The position numbers and the translations under genes were made by a program. From Youhaiella tibetensis (GTDB taxonomy: Bacteria > Pseudomonadota > Alphaproteobacteria > Rhizobiales > Devosiaceae): a stretch of DNA of 64,000 bases. The stretch covers positions 1,675,260 to 1,739,259 of the forward strand of contig NZ_CP041690.1 of the NCBI RefSeq assembly GCF_008000755.1, written 5' to 3'. The notes under the pieces are model-generated. The model had not been told where the DNA came from and did not search any database. It worked only from the letters and a program-made list of their open reading frames with translations. Shown here one piece after another: positions 57,538 to 64,000 of this stretch (within the stretch, counting starts at the first letter, position 1; each line of letters starts with the position of its first letter).

Positions 57538-59301
57538 GTGATTACCGAAGAGGCTCAGGTACTTTCACGGCGGCTGGCAGCCATCATGGTTGCCGACATT
57601 TCCGGGTATGGCACCCTTATGGGCGCCGACCAGGAGGCGACCGTGCGCGACCTGCAGGCCCACCGCGCCGCGGTGCTGCCGCTCATCGACGAGCATGGCG
57701 GACGGGTCGTCGACCTGGCGGGCGATGGCATCCTGGCGGAGTTTCCCAGCGCCCTGGGGGCGGTAAAGGCCTCGCTCGCCCTGCAGGCATCGATGGCCGA
57801 GCGCAACGCCAACGTGCCGCCGCAACGCCGGATCGAGTTTCGCATCGGCATCAATCTGGGCGAGATCATTCACGACCAGGGGCGCATATATGGCGACGGC
57901 ATAAACATCGCGGCGCGCTTGCAGGCCTACGCGCAGCCGGGCGGCATATGCGTGTCGGGCAAGGTGCTCGAGGAGGTGCGCGACCGCACGGAGGTCACCT
58001 CGCGCCACCTGGGCGAGCACCAGCTCAAGCACATCGCCCATCCGGTCCATATCTACGCGCTCGAGGCCAAGTCGTCGGCGGGACCGTCGTCGCCGGTGCC
58101 GACCGGGCCGCTGCCCTCGCTTGCCGTGCTGCCGTTCCAGAACCTGAGTGGCGACCCCGAGCAGGATTATTTCGCCGATGGCGTGGTCGAGGACATGATC
58201 ACCGCCCTCAGCCGCTTCAAGAGCTTTGCCGTCATCGCCCGCAACTCCTCGTTCGTCTACAAGGGCAGGGCGGTGGACGTGCGCCAGGTTGCGCGCGAAC
58301 TGGGCGTCCGCTACGTGCTCGAGGGCAGTGTCCGGCGGGCGATGAACCGCCTGCGGATTTCCGCGCAACTGATCGACGGCTCCACGGGCGCCCATATCTG
58401 GGCCCACACCTATGACGGCGTGGTCGAAAGCGTCTTCGATTTCCAGGACCGCATTACCGAAACCGTCGCCGCAATGGTCGAGCCGCAGATTCGGCAGGCC
58501 GAAATCGAACGATCGCGCCGCGAGCGTCCGGATAGCCTGGACGCCTACGACCTCTACCTGCAGGCCCTCCCGCTTCTCTATTCGGTGCGCGCCAAGGACA
58601 ATGCCGCCGCCTTCGGGCTGTTGCTCAAGGCAACCGAGCTTTCGCCCACCTTCGCACCCGCGCTGTCGGGCGCTGCCTGGGCCCTCGACCATCGCTCCAG
58701 CATGGGCTGGGCGCCGCTGAGCGAGGACGATCGCAAGTGGGGGCTCGATCTCGCCCAGGCGGCAATCGCCAATGCCAAGGACGACGCCACGGTCCTCGCT
58801 CATTGCGGCATGGCGCTGGTGTCGGCCCACGAATACGAACGCGGGTTCATCACCATCCAGCGGGCGGTGGAGGCCAACCCCAACAATTTGGTCGCGCTGT
58901 TCGTCGCGGGGATCGGGCACCTGCATTGCGGCAGCCTGGACCAAGCCATGGCCTATTTCGAGCGCACCCTGCAGTTGAGCCCGAGCGACCCGGACGCCCA
59001 TTTCCCCTTCACCGGCATCGCCCACGTGCAGATGTGCCTGGGCGCCTTCGCGCAGGCCCTGGCCTGGGCCGAAAAGTCCTTTGCCATCAACCCCGACTTC
59101 GACTGCACGCTCTGGATGCTCATCGCCGGCAACGCACAGCTGGGGCGTCTCGAGGAAGCCCGTCGTTACCTCGGATATCTGCAACGCGTCACGCCCGGCG
59201 TCACCGTCGCGCGCATTCGGGAGGGACAGCCGCAGAAGGACCCGACGCGCATGGCGGCGATCCTCGAGGGCCTGCGCATGGCGGGGCTTCCCGAGGCCTG
59301 A
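57538..59301 (+). CDS. Class III adenylate cyclase with C-terminal repeat domain
   Basis: 587 residues. The cyclase domain (about 10-180) has both metal-binding Asp residues, D20 in VADISGY and D63 in LAGDGIL, and the Asn/Arg motif GDGINIAARLQ, so it should make cAMP from ATP. Residues about 195-330 contain an AVLPFQNLSGDPEQDYFADG region, common in rhizobial cyclases. Residues 330-587 form tetratricopeptide-like repeats for protein contacts. It is cytoplasmic, with no membrane spans. GTG start at 57538 after GGGGGTGG. Its stop is directly adjacent to the stop of a convergent Crp/Fnr regulator, a probable functional partner. Confidence 0.9.
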   Translation: MITEEAQVLSRRLAAIMVADISGYGTLMGADQEATVRDLQAHRAAVLPLIDEHGGRVVDLAGDGILAEFPSALGAVKASLALQASMAERNANVPPQRRIEFRIGINLGEIIHDQGRIYGDGINIAARLQAYAQPGGICVSGKVLEEVRDRTEVTSRHLGEHQLKHIAHPVHIYALEAKSSAGPSSPVPTGPLPSLAVLPFQNLSGDPEQDYFADGVVEDMITALSRFKSFAVIARNSSFVYKGRAVDVRQVARELGVRYVLEGSVRRAMNRLRISAQLIDGSTGAHIWAHTYDGVVESVFDFQDRITETVAAMVEPQIRQAEIERSRRERPDSLDAYDLYLQALPLLYSVRAKDNAAAFGLLLKATELSPTFAPALSGAAWALDHRSSMGWAPLSEDDRKWGLDLAQAAIANAKDDATVLAHCGMALVSAHEYERGFITIQRAVEANPNNLVALFVAGIGHLHCGSLDQAMAYFERTLQLSPSDPDAHFPFTGIAHVQMCLGAFAQALAWAEKSFAINPDFDCTLWMLIAGNAQLGRLEEARRYLGYLQRVTPGVTVARIREGQPQKDPTRMAAILEGLRMAGLPEA

Positions 59302-59973
59302 TCACCGTGCGAGGTTGCCCAGTGCCTGCCGGTCGAGCAGGTAGATGCGACCCTCCACGAGTTCGACCAACCCCTCCCGCTCCCACTTGTGCAGGCAGCG
59401 GTTCACTGTCTCGCGCGAGCCTCCGACCATTTCAGCCAGCACGCCCTGAGTATCGCTGACGCGATAGCGCCCATTGGGGCCGCGCGCGGCGCGCTCCAGC
59501 AGTGTCTTGGCCAGCCGCCCGGGCAGATCGAAGAACGCCAGGTCGGCCATCCGTTCGTCGGAGCGGCGCAGGCGCTCGCAGAGGAGGCGCAGCACGGTCG
59601 AAGTGAGCTGCCAGTTCTGCGCCAGCATCGTCATCACCTCCTGGCGTGGAAACACCAGGAGAGCACAATCCGTCGCGGCGCTGGCATCCGCCGACCGGTC
59701 CCCGCCATCGAGCAGGGCAATTTCGCCGAACACGGTTCCCGGACCAAGCTCGGCAAGCTGGATCACCCGGCCCTCGGCCGATGGGTAGCTGATCCGCACG
59801 AGACCGGCTTCGATCAGCATCATCGAAACCCCTGGGTCACCCATCCGGAAGATCGGCTGCTGCGCCTTGAAATGCTGGCGGCGGGCCGACTGCACGAAGC
59901 GCTGCCGCTCGGTGTCGTTGAGCACCGGGAACAGCAGGGAGGTCTGCAAGGCGGACTCTGTCGGCTGCTCCAT
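59302..59973 (-). CDS. Crp/Fnr-family transcriptional regulator
   Basis: 223 residues. A cyclic-nucleotide-binding domain (about 12-125) contains FGEIALLDGGDRSADA, the region that contacts cAMP in CRP, and is followed by a Crp-type winged helix (about 150-220; GVLAEMVGGSRETVNRCLHK). No Cys cluster for an iron-sulfur site is seen, so a nucleotide ligand is more likely than oxygen sensing. It converges with the adenylate cyclase gene with no base between and is divergent from the DUF1127 gene across 121 bases. Confidence 0.9.
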   Translation of the reverse strand: MEQPTESALQTSLLFPVLNDTERQRFVQSARRQHFKAQQPIFRMGDPGVSMMLIEAGLVRISYPSAEGRVIQLAELGPGTVFGEIALLDGGDRSADASAATDCALLVFPRQEVMTMLAQNWQLTSTVLRLLCERLRRSDERMADLAFFDLPGRLAKTLLERAARGPNGRYRVSDTQGVLAEMVGGSRETVNRCLHKWEREGLVELVEGRIYLLDRQALGNLAR

Positions 59974-60094
59974 GGCGATTTCTACCCCGCACCGTTTTGG
60001 CTGTGACGCCCGTCACACGAGATCGGCCCCGTCCGATGCTAATCCAAGCACAACGGCGCGACGAGAGAGATCGATACGAGAGGGAGACTGACAG

Positions 60095-60412
60095 ATGTTC
60101 GACTACTTCACTGAACACGCCGTCAAGTGGCTCGCCCAGCGGCGCACCATCGCGGCACTCGACAGCCTAAGCGACCACGACCTCGCCGACATCGGGCTCA
60201 GCCGCGTATCCGGCGGCGTGTTCCATGTCCCGATCCTGGGTTTTTACGGCGACGCCAGCTACCAGGATTTCAACATCACCACGCTCCGGTTCAAGGACCA
60301 GGACGCCATGCCTAGCTTCGAGCCGGCGCCCGTCCAGCCGGTGATCTCACCTTCCCCCCGCTCCACGCGGCGGCCGGCGCGCATACGCAAGGCCGCAGGC
60401 GCGCGAGCTTAA
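60095..60412 (+). CDS. DUF1127-containing small protein
   Basis: 105 residues. Residues about 10-50 form the short DUF1127 domain, with an arginine-rich helix (WLAQRRTIAALDSLSDHDL) and ADIGLSR. In alphaproteobacteria such proteins have been linked to RNA or phosphate/stress regulation. The remaining 55 residues are Pro-rich and basic at the end (RRPARIRKAAGARA). GAGGGAGA precedes the ATG, and a strong terminator follows at once. It is divergent from the Crp/Fnr gene and may be under its control. Confidence 0.85.
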   Translation: MFDYFTEHAVKWLAQRRTIAALDSLSDHDLADIGLSRVSGGVFHVPILGFYGDASYQDFNITTLRFKDQDAMPSFEPAPVQPVISPSPRSTRRPARIRKAAGARA

Positions 60413-60415
60413 CTG

Positions 60416-60457
60416 AGTGGGCTCCTGTTCTGTCCTCCGCCGGGAGCCCACTTTTTT
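60416..60457 (+). terminator. Rho-independent terminator of DUF1127 gene
   Basis: A perfect 10-bp stem (60416-60425 with 60443-60452) and a 17-base loop, followed by TTTTTT at 60452-60457 and further T-rich bases. It starts 4 bases after the stop codon. Confidence 0.9.
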
Positions 60458-60512
60458 CTTTTCGATTCAAGGCGCTGGCTGTGCCTGGCAGGTTTCGCTG
60501 ATCGCTAGTGAC

Positions 60513-60531
60513 ATATAACGGGTTATATAAT
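60513..60531 (+). promoter_or_regulatory. Candidate promoter with overlapping palindrome upstream of the giant gene
   Basis: A perfect TATAAT at 60526-60531, 80 bases upstream of the giant gene's ATG, in an otherwise GC-rich area. It overlaps an ATATAAC-GG-GTTATAT inverted repeat (60513-60528) that could be an operator. No clear -35 hexamer was found at normal spacing. Confidence 0.5.
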
Positions 60532-60611
60532 ACCGTCGGCAGCCGCGACTATCAGCCTTCGATTCTAGCTTTTGTACAGCTCAGTTCTGCCTCCTCGATG
60601 GAGCTCTGATC

Positions 60612-63600
60612 ATGTCTTCCAAAAGTGGCTTAGCGGACTACCTGCGCACCGAATTCCGATCCGTTCCCCTTCGCCAGATTCTGCATCAGCCGGTCACGGT
60701 GCTCTTGGGCATCAATGAGGCCGTGGCCACCCAGCTCAAGAAGCTGGACGTCGAAACGGTGTTCGACCTGGCCACGTCGAGCGTCTTCGAGGATGCCTTC
60801 AAGCTGGTGCGGGCAGCGCAGGCGCTCGACGATCCGCTTTTCCAGCACGGCTCGCCAACCGCCGACATGGTGCGGGCGGCGACCGTGGCGGGCATTCCGA
60901 TAGCCGAACTGCAATTCCTGCCGATCGCCGCGCTCAAGGCGGTGCCCGCCGCGTCTGCGGACGGTATCGCCGAAGCGCTGGACGCCGCCTCGATCCGCGA
61001 CATGGCGCTCTATCCGGGCTACCTGCACGCCAAGGACATCCTGGATGCGGTCTATTTCCCCGAGAACAGCGCCGGCTTCGATCCGGAAATGCCGCAGGAT
61101 CTCCTGCCGGAGACGGGCGAGTTCCCCACCGAGCGGGTGCAGTACACCACGCTGCTGATGGACGAGATTCGCATGACGGAGGCAGATCCGTTCGTCGACA
61201 TCGCCAGCAACGACTTCAAGCCCATCGACCTGGCCAAGCTGTCCGAGGCCGACGAAGGTTTCCAGCGGATCGCCAAGGGAGCGCTGCTCACCTTCAACCA
61301 ATCCTGGTACGCCCATGGCGTCACGCTCGGCCAGTTGCTCCACAGCACGGCACTGGCGCCGGGCGAGAGCACGCGCGTGGCGGTCATCGACTGGTCGCGC
61401 AAAAGCCGGGCCGGCCAGACCGAGGTGATCGACGAGACGGACGACCTGACCAACGACATGTCGCAGAACCGCTCGATCAGCGAGGTGACCAAGGCCGTCG
61501 CTCAGGACGCCCAGGGTGGGTTTTCCAGCACCGACACTACGAGCCACTCCTCCCAGAGCGGCACGTCGCTGGCGGGAGAGTACAGCGGCGGTCTCCTCGG
61601 CTCGCTCCTCGGCGGACCATCGGTGTCAGGCGGCTACAGCAGCAGCGAGGCCGATTCCAAGTCCCACGCCGAGAGCTATTCCTCGTCCTGGGGCCGACGG
61701 GACATTGCCGCCTCGATGATGCAGAACATCAACGACCGCACGCACCAGCACGCCCATTCGAGCCGCAGCCGACGCGCTTCGGTGGTCAAGGAAGTCTCCC
61801 AGAGCGAGCACGAGAACATCAGCACGCGCGTCATCTGCAACTACAACCACATGCATGCGCTGACGGTGCAGTATTACGAGGTCGTGCAGATCTACCAGGT
61901 GGAGGTTCAGCTCGCGAAGGCAGAGCAGGTGCTGTTCGTGCCCGTGGCGCTGATCGATTTCAACAACGAAGAACAGATCCGCCGCTTCCAGACGGTGCTG
62001 GCGGCCGCCGCGCTGACCAGGGAAATCGGCTCTGCGCTGCGGAACCTCGACGTGATCGAGGTCACTCCGGACACCAAGACGCGCTTTGCCGGGTTGGGTG
62101 TCACGCTCGACGACTACTGGAAGAACGTAGTCTTCGTGAAGGCTGCCGCGCAGCCCTCGGTGCTCTCCGCCGCCGCGCTTGCCGCCAAGGTCGAAGAGCC
62201 CGTTGCCGCCACCGCGGCCAAGGAAGATGCCCCGATCACGCTTGCCGGCATCCGCGCGGCGGTGCGGGAGGCAATGGTTGCGACCCAGCCCGTCATCCAG
62301 CAACAGGCCGCGCCGCTCCAGCTCAGCGTCGCGCTCAATGCCGTCGAGCAGGTCAACGACCATCTCTGGAACAGGGACCAGGTCGCGACGCTCGCCGGGC
62401 TCCTCAACTTCATGGTGCTGCGGCCCAATTCGAACGCGATCTTCCTGCCCGCCGACGTCTGGATCGAAAACGCGGTGGTGGTCGCCGGAGCCACGGCCCT
62501 CTCGGTCGTGCTGCACAACAACGCCGGCAACGCCATCGCCAGCTTCGGCCCGACCAATCCCGTCGCTGCCAGCCAGGTCAGCCGCGTCGGCGTGCGCGGC
62601 ACCAATAGCGGCGGCCCGGTGACCGCCACGGTGACGCTGACCCTCAACCGGAACGGCGTGCGCTTCCCGCTCGAGCTGCCGGCAGTGACGGTGGACAAGG
62701 GATTTTCGGGAGAAACCCGGGTCGTCAAACTTTCGGCGGGCGGGGTCAACGCCAATCTCAAGACCCACCTTTCCGCCAACCGCGCCTATTATAGCCAGGC
62801 GGTGTTCCGCTCGCTCGACGCCGCGCAGATCGCGCTGCTGCTTTCGGGGTACCGGATCGAGATCGCCGGCAAGATGGTGCCGGTGGCGCAATTGCTCGAC
62901 CCCAAGCCGATCCGCTATGTCGGCAACTACCTGGCGTTCCGCATGGGCGTTGACCCCGCCATCGATGCGACCTGGCCGAAATGGCTCAATGAACGCGGCA
63001 TCAAGGTGGGTTCGGCCAGCGTCGACGTGGTTCCCCTGGCCAGCGGCGGCACCTTCGCCGAAGCGGTTCTCGGGCGCGCCAACTCGGCCGAGAAGCTCGA
63101 CATCACCCGGTTCTGGAACTGGCAGGATTCGCCCATTCCGCTCCAGCCCACCGAAATTGCCGCTATCCAATCGGGCAGCCGCGCCACCCCTGAAGACGTC
63201 ACGCCCGGCCAGCTGTCGAGCCCCATCATCAACCAGATGGCGCCTGCGGCCTTGCCCGATCCGACGGGCATTGCCGCTATCCTCACCGCCATCCAGAATG
63301 GCAACATGTTCCGCGACATGAGCGGCCTGCAAGGTACGATCGGGCTCGCACAGGCCGCCCTTCAGGCCACGGCCGCCGGGGCTTCCACGGCGGGCCAACA
63401 GGCGGGCACCAACATGCAGAACCACCTGCAGGCCCAGACCGAACGCATGCGCATCGCGGCAGACCTCGCCAAATCGGTCATTTCGGCGGCGGCCGGCGTT
63501 CCCTCGACCGGCGGCTCGGGCGGCGGCAGCAGCAACCACTCACAGGACGGCGCCAAGGTCAACTATTTCGACAAGACCGCCGGCAAGGGCGGTGGCGCTG

Positions 63601-64000
63601 CCGGATCGGCGACCGGCTCCGCCGGTGGCGCCATTCCCGATGGCGGATCGACTTCGGGCGGCGCTTCGGGCGCGGGCGCCGGAGGCGGCGGGACTTCGGG
63701 AGCCTCGGGAGGCGGCGACGCCGGCTACTCGCAGAACCCGGGAATTCTCTCGGCGACCTGGGGCGACACGCAACCGCCTTCGAACTTCGTCAGCAAGCTC
63801 ATCGACAAGATCACCGGCACCGGCGAGGAGCCGGAATCAGGCGCCGTCGCGCTCGGCAACGCCACCAAGGCCTGGCCCTATCTCGACCGGACGCGGGTCG
63901 TCACCCGTCTCAACGCCCTGCGGGGCGATCCTGATCTCTTCGACCAGGGCAAGATGGGCCTTTGCACCGCGGCGGCCTTCTACCACCACATCCTGCAGCG
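60612..64000 (+). CDS. Giant uncharacterised protein with papain-like cysteine motif at the visible end (3' end cut by window)
   Basis: The frame from ATG 60612 is open to the window edge, giving 1129 complete codons; I translated it throughout and met no stop. Residues about 28-60 look like a helix-hairpin-helix unit (LLGINEAVATQLKKLDVETV). Residues about 230-300 hold FNQSWYAHGVTLGQLLH. Residues about 300-360 are Ser/Gly-rich, followed by a charged helical part and NYNHMHALTVQYYEV near 415. Residues about 600-700 look beta-rich. A Gly/Ser linker spans about 965-1036. The last residues, FDQGKMGLCTAAAFYHHIL with C1118, resemble the start of a papain-like peptidase. There is no signal peptide. 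The size, linker and terminal enzyme-like motif suggest a secreted toxin or effector, but this is inference. Confidence 0.8.
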   Translation, partial: MSSKSGLADYLRTEFRSVPLRQILHQPVTVLLGINEAVATQLKKLDVETVFDLATSSVFEDAFKLVRAAQALDDPLFQHGSPTADMVRAATVAGIPIAELQFLPIAALKAVPAASADGIAEALDAASIRDMALYPGYLHAKDILDAVYFPENSAGFDPEMPQDLLPETGEFPTERVQYTTLLMDEIRMTEADPFVDIASNDFKPIDLAKLSEADEGFQRIAKGALLTFNQSWYAHGVTLGQLLHSTALAPGESTRVAVIDWSRKSRAGQTEVIDETDDLTNDMSQNRSISEVTKAVAQDAQGGFSSTDTTSHSSQSGTSLAGEYSGGLLGSLLGGPSVSGGYSSSEADSKSHAESYSSSWGRRDIAASMMQNINDRTHQHAHSSRSRRASVVKEVSQSEHENISTRVICNYNHMHALTVQYYEVVQIYQVEVQLAKAEQVLFVPVALIDFNNEEQIRRFQTVLAAAALTREIGSALRNLDVIEVTPDTKTRFAGLGVTLDDYWKNVVFVKAAAQPSVLSAAALAAKVEEPVAATAAKEDAPITLAGIRAAVREAMVATQPVIQQQAAPLQLSVALNAVEQVNDHLWNRDQVATLAGLLNFMVLRPNSNAIFLPADVWIENAVVVAGATALSVVLHNNAGNAIASFGPTNPVAASQVSRVGVRGTNSGGPVTATVTLTLNRNGVRFPLELPAVTVDKGFSGETRVVKLSAGGVNANLKTHLSANRAYYSQAVFRSLDAAQIALLLSGYRIEIAGKMVPVAQLLDPKPIRYVGNYLAFRMGVDPAIDATWPKWLNERGIKVGSASVDVVPLASGGTFAEAVLGRANSAEKLDITRFWNWQDSPIPLQPTEIAAIQSGSRATPEDVTPGQLSSPIINQMAPAALPDPTGIAAILTAIQNGNMFRDMSGLQGTIGLAQAALQATAAGASTAGQQAGTNMQNHLQAQTERMRIAADLAKSVISAAAGVPSTGGSGGGSSNHSQDGAKVNYFDKTAGKGGGAAGSATGSAGGAIPDGGSTSGGASGAGAGGGGTSGASGGGDAGYSQNPGILSATWGDTQPPSNFVSKLIDKITGTGEEPESGAVALGNATKAWPYLDRTRVVTRLNALRGDPDLFDQGKMGLCTAAAFYHHILQ

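Noticed and set aside
61626-63539. Long minus-strand open frame opposite the giant gene
   Set aside because: It has low-complexity, Arg/Gly/His-rich composition typical of the antisense of high-GC coding DNA. The plus-strand frame is open over the whole stretch and protein-like.

Overview
The window is about 64 kb of high-GC DNA, densely packed with genes and rich in ABC transporters. No tRNA, rRNA or CRISPR array was seen. Gene content suggests an alphaproteobacterium of the Rhizobiales/Hyphomicrobiales, perhaps close to Devosiaceae: sugar ABC operons with a dehydrogenase and a kinase, LacI/RpiR/GntR regulators, class III adenylate cyclase with tetratricopeptide-like repeats, DUF1127, and a PQQ alcohol dehydrogenase with its own cytochrome. 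The taxonomic call is inference.

Layout. 0-5.5 kb: the 3' part of a polyol (mannitol/sorbitol type) operon with permease, ATPase, mannitol 2-dehydrogenase and a single-chain HAD phosphatase-FGGY kinase fusion. 5.5-15.5 kb: a sugar-acid locus. A leftward operon (binding protein, two permeases, ATPase, DgoD-like dehydratase, RraA-like aldolase) diverges from a GntR regulator and two more enolase-superfamily genes. 15.6-19.6 kb: an L,D-transpeptidase-like lipoprotein with an altered active site, then a large autotransporter. 19.6-23.9 kb: a scar-like region of visibly less GC-rich DNA. It holds remnants of a MerR regulator and of a SAICAR synthase (purC), a DUF3644 gene, and an orphan FtsI-type penicillin-binding protein bounded by two copies of a 128-bp repeat derived from the 3' end of a VOC gene.

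23.9-31.8 kb: VOC protein, then a leftward BMP-type (nucleoside-like) ABC operon ending in an ADP-ribosylglycohydrolase-family gene and facing a LacI regulator. 31.8-39.8 kb: a leftward peptide-family ABC operon led by a metallophosphoesterase and facing a HAD-IIA phosphatase and an RpiR regulator, which suggests a phosphorylated substrate. 39.8-47.3 kb: a LacI regulator facing a second complete peptide-family ABC operon with an alpha/beta hydrolase. 47.4-52.5 kb: a heterodimeric ABC exporter with one degenerate ATP site, and a LuxR-type regulator.

52.5-57.2 kb: a leftward periplasmic oxidation cluster (PQQ dehydrogenase, cytochrome c, secreted unknown protein, secreted pentapeptide-repeat protein). 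57.5-60.5 kb: adenylate cyclase converging with no gap on a Crp/Fnr regulator, and a DUF1127 gene with a clear terminator. From 60.6 kb to the window edge runs one very long open protein of more than 1129 residues. It has a helix-hairpin-helix-like N-terminus, a Ser-rich coiled middle, a beta-rich section and a Gly/Ser linker, and its visible end has a papain-like cysteine motif. It is the best candidate here for something undescribed.

Recurring design: three solute-binding-protein genes are each followed by a strong GC-rich stem-loop before the next gene, and most operons face their own regulator across a short region with candidate operators.
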